A stretch of DNA of 64,000 nucleotides from Rhizobium sp. L43 (GTDB lineage Bacteria; Pseudomonadota; Alphaproteobacteria; Rhizobiales; Rhizobiaceae). Below the pieces are notes generated by a model that was not told the origin of the DNA, did no database searches, and saw nothing but the letters and a program-made list of their open reading frames with translations. The DNA lies in NCBI RefSeq assembly GCF_002531725.1, contig NZ_NWSQ01000013.1, forward strand, positions 62,001 to 126,000. Reading direction: 5' to 3'. Below are positions 1 through 7,146 of this stretch, piece after piece. The first letter of the stretch is position 1. The number at the start of each line of letters is the position of its first letter. Position numbers and translations under genes: made by a program.

Positions 1-866
1 GCCGTTTCGGCGGCGGCGGCAAGATCCTTGCTGGCAAAGGTCAGCTGCTCGATGGTGCGGCTTTCCGGCGTGCGGTAAGTATCCTTGCTCTTGTCGAAGG
101 CTTCGTGGATCTGGTCGTCGGTGACGGTCGCGGCGTCGGCGATATCGGCGGGCTGCAGCTTGAGATAGACGAGCTTGCGGTACTCAGGCGCCTGGTAGCG
201 CTGCTTGACGCCATCGAACCACGTCGCCAGCACATCGTCGGCAGGCGCCTTGATCGGCTCGATATTGGCGTTGGTGAGCAGGAGATAGTCGATGCTGCGG
301 CTTTCATCGCCATAGAGCTTCAGGGCGTCGACCAGCGTCTTCGGGGCGGTGAAGCCGTTCGAGATGGCATCGACGACCTGGCTGCGGACGGCGACCTTGC
401 TGCGCTCCTTGATGTAATCGTCCTGGCGGATATTGGCATTGCGCAGGCGCGAGATGAAGAGCTCACGGTCGAACTTGCCGTTGACGGCCTTGAAAGCCGG
501 ATCGTCGGCAATCAGCTGGGCGAGGCGATCCTCGGACAGGCCGAGGTTCATGTCTTCGGCGAGCTGGTCGAGCGAGGCGCCGGCGACGAGCTGGGCGAGC
601 ACCTGCTGTTCGACGCCGAAAGCGCGGGCCTGTTCCGGAGTGAGGCGCATGCCGAACTGCTGGCCGAGGCTTGCCACCTGGCGCTGATAGGCGAGGTGGA
701 ATTCGTTGACGTCCACATGCTGATCGCCGACGGTCACGACCGTGGTGCTGTTGCCGCCCGTTAACAACTGATGCGACACGCCCCAGGCGCCGAAGGAGAC
801 GACGAGCAGAAGCAGGAGCAGCTTGGCAACCCAGGTCTGAGCAGCTCTTCTCAGGATATGGAACAT
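1..866 (-). CDS. SurA/PpiD-like peptidylprolyl isomerase, N-terminal part (cut by window edge)
   Basis: The reading frame opens at the ATG at 866 and runs off the left edge without a stop, so only the first 288 or so residues are visible. The N terminus (MFHILRRAAQ...) is basic and leads into a single hydrophobic segment at about residues 14-30, which fits a signal anchor facing the periplasm. The rest is a charged helical region of the SurA N-terminal type that precedes the parvulin domain in PpiD; the parvulin domain itself would lie outside the window. PpiD proteins are membrane-anchored chaperones for newly exported proteins. The family call is inferred from the anchor and helical layout. 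In rhizobial genomes such a gene often precedes tpiA or trp genes, but here that side is not visible. Confidence 0.75.
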   Translation of the reverse strand, partial: MFHILRRAAQTWVAKLLLLLLVVSFGAWGVSHQLLTGGNSTTVVTVGDQHVDVNEFHLAYQRQVASLGQQFGMRLTPEQARAFGVEQQVLAQLVAGASLDQLAEDMNLGLSEDRLAQLIADDPAFKAVNGKFDRELFISRLRNANIRQDDYIKERSKVAVRSQVVDAISNGFTAPKTLVDALKLYGDESRSIDYLLLTNANIEPIKAPADDVLATWFDGVKQRYQAPEYRKLVYLKLQPADIADAATVTDDQIHEAFDKSKDTYRTPESRTIEQLTFASKDLAAAAET

Positions 867-1030
867 CGAAACGCAAACCTCGCAGTATTCATTAGAGCCG
901 CGCGCGGGCGGACATTCGACGTTCCTTAAAACAAACCCGACAGGAAATGAAGGGTTTGTCATGCGAAAAGCTGCACAAGCCTGCCGCTCGGCCGAGGCGG
1001 CTTTGTGGCGAACAAAAGATCGGTTGCGGC

Positions 1031-1056
1031 GGAACCTTTCGGGCCGCCATTTCGTT
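1031..1056 (+). promoter_or_regulatory. EcfG-type (general stress sigma factor) promoter for the DUF883-like gene
   Basis: GGAAC at 1031-1035 and CGTT at 1053-1056 are separated by exactly 17 bases, an exact match to the alphaproteobacterial EcfG consensus (GGAAC-N16/17-CGTT). Transcription would start near 1063, about 25 bases before the ATG at 1087. Expression under general stress is inferred from the motif alone. Confidence 0.75.
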
Positions 1057-1086
1057 GAAACGGCATCCATGAAACAGGAGCAGACC

Positions 1087-1368
1087 ATGGCAGAATTGAA
1101 AACCGCTTCCGCCGAATCCACCGCTGCGCGCGTCAAGGCTGATATGGCAGCAGACGACCTGTCGGCGCAGGTCGCAGCCCTTCGCAACGATCTCTCCCGG
1201 CTGACGGAAAGCGTGGTCGCGCTCGGGCAAGGGGCAAAATCGGCGGTGACCGACGAGGCGTCGCTGATGACGGAACAGTTGCGCGACAAGGTTCGCGAAG
1301 AACCGCTGATCGCCCTCGCGGTGACGGCAGGCATCGCCTATGTTTTCGGGCTGCTGAGCCGTCGCTGA
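1087..1368 (+). CDS. DUF883/ElaB-YqjD-like membrane-anchored stress protein
   Basis: This 93-residue protein has a long amphipathic helical region (about residues 1-65, rich in Ala, Glu, Lys and Asp) followed by a C-terminal hydrophobic helix (LIALAVTAGIAYVFGLL) and a basic tail (SRR). That is the architecture of the DUF883 family, whose E. coli members ElaB and YqjD sit in the inner membrane by the C-terminal helix and associate with ribosomes in stationary phase. The start at 1087 is preferred because AGGAG lies six bases upstream; an in-frame ATG at 1069 would leave almost no leader after the EcfG promoter. The gene stands alone between that promoter and a hairpin terminator at 1390-1416. 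Confidence 0.8.
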   Translation: MAELKTASAESTAARVKADMAADDLSAQVAALRNDLSRLTESVVALGQGAKSAVTDEASLMTEQLRDKVREEPLIALAVTAGIAYVFGLLSRR

Positions 1369-1389
1369 GAAAGACTTCAGGACAATGAA

Positions 1390-1416
1390 AAGCCGGGCGC
1401 CCTAATTGCCCGGCTT
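1390..1416 (+). terminator. Hairpin terminator after the DUF883-like gene
   Basis: AAGCCGGGC at 1390-1398 pairs perfectly with GCCCGGCTT at 1408-1416 around a 9-base loop, 22 bases after the stop codon. The following run is only weakly T-rich. It lies between two converging genes and may serve both. Confidence 0.65.
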
Positions 1417-1445
1417 CTGGTGTTTCGATGGCCAGCTATCGCTAC

Positions 1446-1481
1446 CGGGTCCGCTGGCGCGACCGGGCCAGCTGGCGCGAC
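1446..1481. repeat. Tandem 18-bp duplication
   Basis: Two adjacent 18-base units (1446-1463 and 1464-1481) share the core CTGGCGCGACC and differ at a few positions; a third partial unit runs into the end of the GlsB-like gene. It looks like a simple local duplication in the spacer. Confidence 0.6.
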
Positions 1482-1486
1482 CGGGG

Positions 1487-1741
1487 TCAGCGGCGGATGA
1501 GGCGGCCGACGAAAATCAGAATGCAGGCGCCGACGAAACCGGTGATCAGATAACCCAGCCAACCGGCAAGCGGCTGGATGTGCAAGAAACCCAGGATCCA
1601 GTTGGCGACAATGGCGCCGACGATGCCGAGCAATATGTTCATGAGCAAGCCCATGTTGCTGCTCATGGCCTTTTCCGCCAGCCATCCGGCGATGCCACCG
1701 ATTATGATGGCTGCAATCCAACCTACACCTGCGTTTTCCAT
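1487..1741 (-). CDS. GlsB/YeaQ/YmgE-family stress membrane protein
   Basis: This 84-residue, very hydrophobic protein has three predicted membrane helices, the glycine-rich opening WIAAIIIGGIAGWLA and a C-terminal RLIRR, which is the usual size and pattern of the GlsB/YeaQ/YmgE family (transglycosylase-associated small proteins). Members are small inner-membrane proteins commonly induced by stress; no enzymatic activity is established. The start at 1741 is backed by a strong GGAGGGAG ribosome site eight bases upstream. No exact EcfG promoter was found ahead of it, so its stress regulation, if any, is not visible here. Confidence 0.85.
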   Translation of the reverse strand: MENAGVGWIAAIIIGGIAGWLAEKAMSSNMGLLMNILLGIVGAIVANWILGFLHIQPLAGWLGYLITGFVGACILIFVGRLIRR

Positions 1742-1823
1742 GGTTAGCTCCCTCCTGGTAAACCGACTCGAAACAATGCATGAAACGGAAGGAAATTCCA
1801 CTCCTGGCAGAATTTAAAGCGGC

Positions 1824-1940
1824 TTACGGGTGCAACTGGGTGACCGGCGTCTCCAGCGCGTAAACAGCCAGCTGGAACAGGAGGCCTGATATGGCGAGCA
1901 TTGCGAAGCCGACAGGCATGATCAGGCTTTTGTCAAACAT
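1824..1940 (-). CDS. Small single-helix membrane protein (38 aa)
   Basis: The frame encodes 38 residues: a short basic start (MFDKSLIMP), one membrane helix of about 20 residues and a polar tail (ETPVTQLHP). A GGGGAG ribosome site stands nine bases before the ATG. Its size and position beside GlsB-like and entericidin-like genes fit the small envelope proteins that cluster in this region. No family is recognised and no function can be assigned. Confidence 0.5.
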   Translation of the reverse strand: MFDKSLIMPVGFAMLAISGLLFQLAVYALETPVTQLHP

Positions 1941-2325
1941 TCTTTTCTCTCCCCTTTGAGAAAAGAATAAACTCAAGTGGCCGCTGCGCAAGGTTATTAC
2001 TAATAAATAGTTAAGTAACTGCATTTGAGTAAAACTTAAAGTATCGAAACGACACACCTGTTATTTTGCGAGACGGAAAGACATATACTCGAATAACTTG
2101 AGCAGATTACGGGAGAGATGACTTGTGAATGTTTTTCTTGCCTTGAAAAGCTGCGACCGAAAGCGATGGCAAGCAATGCCTCGGGTGACTACACTTCAAT
2201 AGTTCGCGGCATTTTTCCAGCGGATTAATCCGTCGCCCATTCGATTCATGCCGGCTTCGACGGATTGATTTTGGCGCGAAGCGCATCATTTTATTCAGAA
2301 GCCATTCGATCCGAGGGAACACCTG
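1941..2325. other. 385-base spacer with no recognised gene
   Basis: This is the most AT-rich stretch in the first 10 kb (around 1980-2100). It must hold the promoters of the 38-residue protein to its left and of the lipoprotein to its right. No exact EcfG motif, strong hairpin or convincing coding frame is seen in it. Confidence 0.5.
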
Positions 2326-2481
2326 ATGTCAAAAGCTGCAATCGCCATCGCCTGCATCTGCCTGCTCACCCTGTCCGGCTGCGGCAATACCGCATACGGG
2401 CTGAAGAAGGATGGACAGGAGGCGAGCCACGCAATGGACAATGCGACACACCGGGTGCTTTCGGCAGGCGCCAAGAAGTGA
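2326..2481 (+). CDS. Entericidin-like small lipoprotein
   Basis: This 51-residue product starts with a short lipoprotein signal peptide and a lipobox ending in LSGC at residues 16-19, so the mature protein would be a 33-residue lipopeptide with an N-terminal Cys. Short lipoproteins of this layout (hydrophobic signal, GCGNT-type mature start, amphipathic helical tail) belong to the entericidin A/B family, membrane lipoproteins linked to stationary phase and osmotic stress. GAGGGA precedes the ATG at a good distance. Family membership is inferred from size, lipobox and composition. Confidence 0.8.
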   Translation: MSKAAIAIACICLLTLSGCGNTAYGLKKDGQEASHAMDNATHRVLSAGAKK

Positions 2482-2523
2482 GGCAGGCGCCAGAAAGATA
2501 CGCGCGATAGAAGAATTACGACG

Positions 2524-2553
2524 AAAAAAGCCCGCCTGGGGTGAGGCGGGCTT
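2524..2553 (-). terminator. Rho-independent terminator for the 38-aa gene at 2693-2809
   Basis: AAGCCCGCCT (2529-2538) pairs with AGGCGGGCTT (2544-2553). Read on the minus strand the stem is followed by a run of six T, so it ends leftward transcription coming from the small gene at 2693-2809; there is no T run on the plus side. Confidence 0.75.
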
Positions 2554-2692
2554 GCAATCACAGGAGAATGGACGGATTGACGCCGTCTCAGCTAATGAAG
2601 CACTTGCTGAAGCGCATGGCTTTACGTCATTCGACGTATCCGCGACCGGCGCTCTTCCGGCAGCGAGGCCATGCGACCAGTCTATCGAAGAA

Positions 2693-2809
2693 TCAGAAAT
2701 TGCCCCAGTTCTGAGCGCGGGCACGGGCGCGAATAATCCGGTATTCGCGACCGCCATAGAGCGAGCCGATTGTCAGCAGAAGTGTCAGAACGTCCCAGAT
2801 GATATGCAT
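2693..2809 (-). CDS. Small single-helix membrane protein (38 aa)
   Basis: This 38-residue protein starts MHIIWDVLTLLLTIGSLYGG, a single membrane-spanning or membrane-dipping segment, followed by a strongly basic tail (REYRIIRARARAQ). AGAGGATAA lies just upstream of the ATG, and a T-tailed terminator lies downstream, so it looks like an independent transcription unit. The positive-inside tail suggests a cytoplasmic C terminus. No family is recognised. Confidence 0.55.
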   Translation of the reverse strand: MHIIWDVLTLLLTIGSLYGGREYRIIRARARAQNWGNF

Positions 2810-2991
2810 GTTATCCTCTTAGGTTGGACGGCTCTGCCGTCGATCGGTTGATGTAGAATAGCAATCTTTCGAATGTGCTTATATGACAAGAAATCGGGAT
2901 GAGCGGGGAAGCGGGCAGGGCGCTTTCGCAGAGGAGAGGCGGCGCCGCCGCCTTGGAGAAGCACCGTGAACAGATTATCGGACGGCGGCCG

Positions 2992-3885
2992 ATGACGATT
3001 TTCTCCGTCCGCCACATCACCTCCTATCGCTACGTCAGGGAGGTCGATTTCGGCGAGCATCGGTTGATGTTCCGGCCGCGCGACAGTTTCGACCAACGGC
3101 TGATCGAAGCGTCGTTGACGATCTATCCAGAGGAAAGTCATGTGCGCTGGATCCACGATGTTTTCGGCAATTGCGTGGCGCTCGTCGATATTTCGAGGCC
3201 GGCGTCCGAGCTTCGTTTCGAAACCTGGATCACCCTCGATCATACGCCCCATGTCGCCCTGGATCTCAAGGTGGACGACCAGGCGCTCACTTATCCATTC
3301 TCCTACGACAAGGACGAGATTGCCGATCTGACGCCGGCGATGCAGCGCCATTATCCCGACCCCAACGATGAGGTCGGACGCTGGGCGCGCCAGTTCTTGC
3401 GCCGGGGACGCCCGACGGAGACCGGGCATCTGCTGATGACCCTCTGTTACGCCATTCGGGAAAGCTTCGTCTATCAGCGCCGGATGGAGCACGGAACCCA
3501 GACGCCGCTGCAGACTTTGCAGCTTCGCTCCGGCACCTGCCGGGATTTCGCGCTGCTGATGATGGAGGCGGCACGCGTCCTCGGCCTCGCGGCGCGCTTT
3601 GTCACCGGCTATGTCTATGTTCCCGACCGGGACGGCTCGACCGTGCTCGGCGGCGGGTCCACCCATGCATGGTGCCAGATTTATCTTCCCGGCGCCGGCT
3701 GGGCGGAATTCGATCCGACCAATGGGATCGTCGGCAACCGCGATCTCATTCGTGTCGCAGTCGCCCGCGATCCGCGCCAGGCCGTGCCGCTGAGCGGCAG
3801 CTATGACGGCGATGGAGCGGATTTCGACAGCATGACGGTGCAGGTCAACGTCACCACGAGGCAATCACGATTGCCTCCGAGGTAA
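2992..3885 (+). CDS. Transglutaminase-like cysteine peptidase family protein
   Basis: This 297-residue protein has the N-terminal beta domain common in bacterial transglutaminase-like proteins (residues 1-80, opening FSVRHITSYRY) followed by a transglutaminase-like core. The catalytic Cys is in SGTCRDFA, the His in STHAWCQIYLP and the Asp in WAEFDPTNG. Family members act as cysteine peptidases or amide-forming enzymes; the substrate is unknown. The start at 2992 matches the family N terminus; an upstream ATG at 2899 would add an unrelated basic stretch. The last codons overlap the first unit of a palindromic repeat array. A second, diverged transglutaminase-like gene follows on the same strand. 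Confidence 0.88.
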   Translation: MTIFSVRHITSYRYVREVDFGEHRLMFRPRDSFDQRLIEASLTIYPEESHVRWIHDVFGNCVALVDISRPASELRFETWITLDHTPHVALDLKVDDQALTYPFSYDKDEIADLTPAMQRHYPDPNDEVGRWARQFLRRGRPTETGHLLMTLCYAIRESFVYQRRMEHGTQTPLQTLQLRSGTCRDFALLMMEAARVLGLAARFVTGYVYVPDRDGSTVLGGGSTHAWCQIYLPGAGWAEFDPTNGIVGNRDLIRVAVARDPRQAVPLSGSYDGDGADFDSMTVQVNVTTRQSRLPPR

Positions 3886-3930
3886 TCCTGGATTACCTCC
3901 GAGGTAATTTCGATTATCTCCGAGGCAATC
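3856..3930. repeat. Array of three 17-bp palindromes plus a half unit, 21-22 bp period
   Basis: Three near-identical palindromes, ATTGCCTCCGAGGTAAT (3870-3886), ATTACCTCCGAGGTAAT (3892-3908) and ATTATCTCCGAGGCAAT (3913-3929), stand at periods of 22 and 21 bases. A half unit, CGAGGCAAT, lies at 3857-3865 one period earlier. Copy 2 is a perfect 8+1+8 palindrome. The first copy overlaps the 3' end of the transglutaminase gene. Two helical turns per unit would put all sites on one DNA face, as in a multi-site operator; a folded RNA is the alternative. Confidence 0.85.
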
Positions 3931-3973
3931 TCGGATCACCACAAGTCTCCGCAGGGTGACAGTTGCCCTTGCG

Positions 3974-3998
3974 GGAACCGGGTAGCGCGATCAACGTT
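3974..3998 (+). promoter_or_regulatory. EcfG-type promoter for the second transglutaminase-like gene
   Basis: GGAAC at 3974-3978 and CGTT at 3995-3998 are 16 bases apart, an exact consensus match. Transcription would start near 4005, about 39 bases before the ATG at 4044. The site sits 44 bases downstream of the palindrome array. Confidence 0.75.
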
Positions 3999-4043
3999 CC
4001 ATACTCACCTCCGCACATGCGGAGCCGCGATAGGGAAGCCACA

Positions 4044-4862
4044 ATGAAGATACGCGCCGGGTTTCATCTGGGCTATGAATGCATACAGCCGACACCGATG
4101 CTGCTCGTTCTCAATATTCATCCTTCCCGCCGCGCCGATCTTCTCAGCGAGCAGGTCCTGACATTCGACCGGGCGATCGAGGCCTGGGAATATACCGATG
4201 GATTCGGCAATGCCTGCAGCCGGATCGTCGCCCCGGCGGGCATGACGACGATCTCTACGGAGTTCGAGATCTACGACAGCGGCCAGCCCGACGTCGTTCC
4301 CGAAGATGCCGTCCAGCACGCGATCAACGACTTGCCGGACGAGGTGCTCGTCTTCCTGCTCGGCAGCCGCTATTGCGACACCGACAGGCTTGCCGATTTC
4401 GCCTGGGCAACCTTCTCGTCGACGCCGCTCGGCTGGGCGCGCGTCCAGGCGATTTGCGATTTCGTCCATGACCACATCACCTTCGACTACCTGAAGGCCG
4501 ACCTCCTGCGGACCGCGCATGGCGGCTTCATCGACAAAGCCGGCGTCTGCCGCGACTTTGCCCATCTCGCCATCGCGCTTTGCCGATGCATGAATATCCC
4601 GGCGCGATATTGCACCGGTTATCTCGGCGATATCGGCGTTCCGATCGATCCCAATCCGATGGATTTCAGCGCCTGGTTCGAGATCTTCCTCGGCGGCCAC
4701 TGGCATACGGTCGATGCCCGCCACAACACGCCGCGCATCGGCAGAATATTGATGGCGACCGGCCGCGACGCCACCGATGTCGCAATGTCGACGGCTTTCG
4801 GCCCGGCAACGCTCGCCCGTTTCGAGGTGATCACCGAGGAAGTGCCGCAGGAGGGCGATTGA
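4044..4862 (+). CDS. Transglutaminase family protein (second type)
   Basis: This 272-residue protein carries a transglutaminase-like core with the catalytic Cys in KAGVCRDFAHLA, the His in the stretch HWHTVDARHNTPR and an N-terminal beta domain (KIRAGFHLGYEC). It is clearly diverged from the neighbour at 2992-3885, so this is not a recent tandem duplication. The start at 4044 has GGGAAG upstream and lies just after an exact EcfG promoter, which suggests induction under general stress. The substrate is unknown; roles in peptide or cell-surface processing are only possibilities. Confidence 0.88.
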   Translation: MKIRAGFHLGYECIQPTPMLLVLNIHPSRRADLLSEQVLTFDRAIEAWEYTDGFGNACSRIVAPAGMTTISTEFEIYDSGQPDVVPEDAVQHAINDLPDEVLVFLLGSRYCDTDRLADFAWATFSSTPLGWARVQAICDFVHDHITFDYLKADLLRTAHGGFIDKAGVCRDFAHLAIALCRCMNIPARYCTGYLGDIGVPIDPNPMDFSAWFEIFLGGHWHTVDARHNTPRIGRILMATGRDATDVAMSTAFGPATLARFEVITEEVPQEGD

Positions 4863-4877
4863 TGCGGCGAGGTGGCT

Positions 4878-5102
4878 CTATGCCTTCTTCAAAAACTCGG
4901 TTTTCAGCACCAGGCCTTTGACCTGCTTGGTGCTGCACTCAATCTCACCGGGATTGTCGGTCAGGCGAATGCCCTTCACCAGCGTTCCACGCTTCAGCGT
5001 CTCCGAGGTTCCCTTGACCTTGAGATCCTTGATCAGGGTTACGGAATCGCCGTCGTGAAGCTGGCTTCCGTTGCTGTCTTTTACAATGATGTCGTCGGCC
5101 AT
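4878..5102 (-). CDS. PhnA/YjdM-domain protein (alkylphosphonate utilisation family)
   Basis: This 74-residue protein matches the C-terminal PhnA domain (IIVKDSNGSQLHDGDSVTLIKDLKVKG, then KRGTLVKGIRL and a CST near the end), without the N-terminal zinc ribbon found in longer YjdM proteins. Despite its name the family has no proven role in phosphonate breakdown. AGAGGA precedes the ATG at 5102. It converges on the transglutaminase gene with only 15 bases between stops. Confidence 0.85.
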   Translation of the reverse strand: MADDIIVKDSNGSQLHDGDSVTLIKDLKVKGTSETLKRGTLVKGIRLTDNPGEIECSTKQVKGLVLKTEFLKKA

Positions 5103-5333
5103 GATGTCCTCTTTTGATGATCCCGGACGGGAAATCATGGCGACACGGCATAGTCAACCATTACGAACGGGACGATCGAGACAGGTTCGACATCTGCTGG
5201 CTCATTCCGGGGTAACGCTTGCCGAGACGCTGCGAATCCTCGAAACTCACGGCGTGCTGCATCCGGTCTGATCAAGGCGGGATCGCAGACTGGAACCGCC
5301 TTCATCCACGATGAAATCTCGATCACCACGGCC

Positions 5334-6464
5334 ATGAGCGAATATCAATACTACGAATTCCAAGCGATCGACCGCCCCCTCAACGAGGCAGATCGCCAGT
5401 CCCTTCGGGATTTATCGACGCGGGCGCGGATCACCTCCACAAGCTTCACCAATTCCTACGAGTGGGGCGACTTCAAGGGTGACCCGGCCCACCTCATGGA
5501 ACGCTGGTTCGACATGCACCTCTATCTCGCGAACTGGGGGACGCGGCGCCTGATGATCCGCTTTCCAAAGCGACTCGTCGACCTGCAACGCTTCGACGGA
5601 TTTCTCCGCGAGGTCGATGGTGTCGAGCTCACCCCCTCGGGCGAAAACCTGATCCTCGACATCGTATACGAGGAGGAGGAACCAGAGGATGACAGTGAAG
5701 ACGGATCGGGTTGGCTCGCGGCGCTGACACCGTTGCGCACCGCTGTGCTCGGCGGTGATCTCAGGCTCTTCTATCTGCTGTGGCTGATGGCGGTCCAAGC
5801 GGAAACGCTCGGGCCGGAGGAGGTGGCGCCGCTGCCCGGGATAGGCCCGATGACCGGTGAGCTTGAAGCCTTCGCGCAGTTCTTCGGTCTCGATGCCGAC
5901 CTCGTTGCGGCCGCCGCCGAACGCCCCGCGGAGACGACATTGAGCGGCCCCATGGCGTCGGATGCCGTCCGGCGGTTCGTCACCGCCTTGCCCGACAAAG
6001 AGAAGACGGAGATGCTTGTCCGTCTGATCGAGGGCGATCCGTATGTGGCAAGCGAGTTGCGGAAAAGCGCCCGGAGCCTTCCTAGCGCGAGTTCTGCAGC
6101 CGCCACGCATACGGCCGCGGACCTGCGAGCCCGTGCCGGCGCGATTTGCGATATCCGCAAACGCGAGGAGAACGAGCGGCTTGCGGCAGAAAGAAAGCGG
6201 CAGGAGGAGAAAGAGGCTAGCGCCCGCCGCGCCCGGCTCAACGCGATCATACAACGGGGCGATGCAGTCTGGCGCGAGGTCGAGATCGAGATCGCGCGGC
6301 GCAACGCTTCCGGCTATGACGCGGCCGCCAACCTCCTCGCCGACCTGAAGACAATTGCCGAACAAAATGGCAGCACGGCCGATTTCACCCACCGCCTGCA
6401 TTCGATCCGTGAACTCCATGCTCGAAAGGAGCGCTTCATCGAGCGGCTGGCCGCTAGGCAATGA
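5334..6464 (+). CDS. Conserved protein of unknown function (376 aa)
   Basis: I do not recognise a named domain. Residues 1-110 form a mixed alpha/beta region (opening MSEYQYYEFQAIDRPL) that includes repeated aromatic stretches such as YLANWGTRRLMIRFPKR, followed by an acidic linker (EEEEPEDDSEDGSG). The rest is helical: a hydrophobic stretch near 140-155 and a long charged coiled-coil-like segment near 270-310 (KREENERLAAERKRQEEKE). There is no signal peptide, so it is probably cytoplasmic. Composition and codon use look like the neighbours. No strong ribosome site fixes the start, but the ATG at 5334 is the first in frame. Confidence 0.7.
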   Translation: MSEYQYYEFQAIDRPLNEADRQSLRDLSTRARITSTSFTNSYEWGDFKGDPAHLMERWFDMHLYLANWGTRRLMIRFPKRLVDLQRFDGFLREVDGVELTPSGENLILDIVYEEEEPEDDSEDGSGWLAALTPLRTAVLGGDLRLFYLLWLMAVQAETLGPEEVAPLPGIGPMTGELEAFAQFFGLDADLVAAAAERPAETTLSGPMASDAVRRFVTALPDKEKTEMLVRLIEGDPYVASELRKSARSLPSASSAAATHTAADLRARAGAICDIRKREENERLAAERKRQEEKEASARRARLNAIIQRGDAVWREVEIEIARRNASGYDAAANLLADLKTIAEQNGSTADFTHRLHSIRELHARKERFIERLAARQ

Positions 6465-6600
6465 TCGCCTCCATGCGGATGGCGCTGTAGCATTCCTGCA
6501 AAACTCAGACCAAGGCCCGATCTATCCCGGACTTTATGCCCATGGCAAACCCACGTCACTGCAATAGGTTTGCGGCATGAACGGAGTTGCGGAGTTTGCA

Positions 6601-6690
6601 GTGACAAAGATTTTCGTTGCGGGAATGATATTTACGCCGCTTATCTTCTGGGGTTCCGTCGGCGTCCTGATATACGCGTACCTCTCGTGA
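6601..6690 (+). CDS. Very small membrane protein (29 aa, GTG start)
   Basis: The frame encodes VTKIFVAGMIFTPLIFWGSV followed by GVLIYAYLS, almost entirely one membrane helix. A GGAG six bases before the GTG at 6601 supports this start; an ATG at 6577 in the same frame would add eight residues without a clear ribosome site. No family is recognised; the call rests on the good ribosome site and the clean hydrophobic profile. Confidence 0.45.
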   Translation: MTKIFVAGMIFTPLIFWGSVGVLIYAYLS

Positions 6691-6717
6691 GGGCTCTCAC
6701 GCGCCGCAATCTCCCGC

Positions 6718-7104
6718 CTATATCCCTATATGAGCGACGGTCGCGATTTCGATCAGCGCATCCGGCCTCACGAGGCCGCATTGGAGGCAGTAGCGCGCGG
6801 GTTTGTCACCGGGGAAATATTCCGCATAGGCCTTGTTGACGGCCTGGTAATTCGCCCAGTCGCTGATGAAGATATGGTTCATCGTCACATCTTCCGTCGT
6901 GCCGCCGGCGGTTTCGATCACCAACTTGATGGTCTCCAGCACATGGCGGGTCTGAGCGCCGGCATCGCCCGGATGCACGACGTCGTTGTTCGCATCTAGG
7001 GCTAACGTACCCGAGACATAGAGCACGCCATCGGCAAGCACGCCGGGCGAATAGGGCGCGATCGGCTCGCCGATTCCCTCAGGCGCCACGATGGTTTTCG
7101 GCAT
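6718..7104 (-). CDS. RidA/RutC-family enamine/imine deaminase
   Basis: This 128-residue protein shows the RidA fold signatures: a start like KTIVAPEGIGEPIAPYSPGV, then LYVSGTLALD, QTRHVLETIKLVIETAGG and RYCLQCGLVRPDALIEIATVA. The Arg and Glu near the end match the substrate-binding pair of the family. RidA proteins hydrolyse reactive enamines and imines; RutC members act in pyrimidine breakdown, but no rut genes are present here. GGAGAAG lies before the ATG. It is 42 bases downstream of the oxidoreductase gene on the same strand and is likely co-transcribed with it. Confidence 0.9.
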   Translation of the reverse strand: MPKTIVAPEGIGEPIAPYSPGVLADGVLYVSGTLALDANNDVVHPGDAGAQTRHVLETIKLVIETAGGTTEDVTMNHIFISDWANYQAVNKAYAEYFPGDKPARYCLQCGLVRPDALIEIATVAHIGI

Positions 7105-7146
7105 CGACTTCTCCTTTGATATTGCGAGGGCATCGGGGCAGGTGCG

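Noticed and set aside
2316..2320. GGAAC near the lipoprotein start as an EcfG -35
   Set aside because: No CGTT or near match follows at 16 or 17 bases; it is part of the ribosome site.
2107..2322. 71-residue minus-strand frame in the spacer before the lipoprotein
   Set aside because: No ribosome site and no recognisable composition; it overlaps the promoter region of the lipoprotein gene.
5071..5271. Small plus-strand frame (MATRHSQPLRTGR...) between the PhnA gene and the 376-aa gene
   Set aside because: No ribosome site, no family, and Arg/His-rich composition typical of out-of-frame translation.
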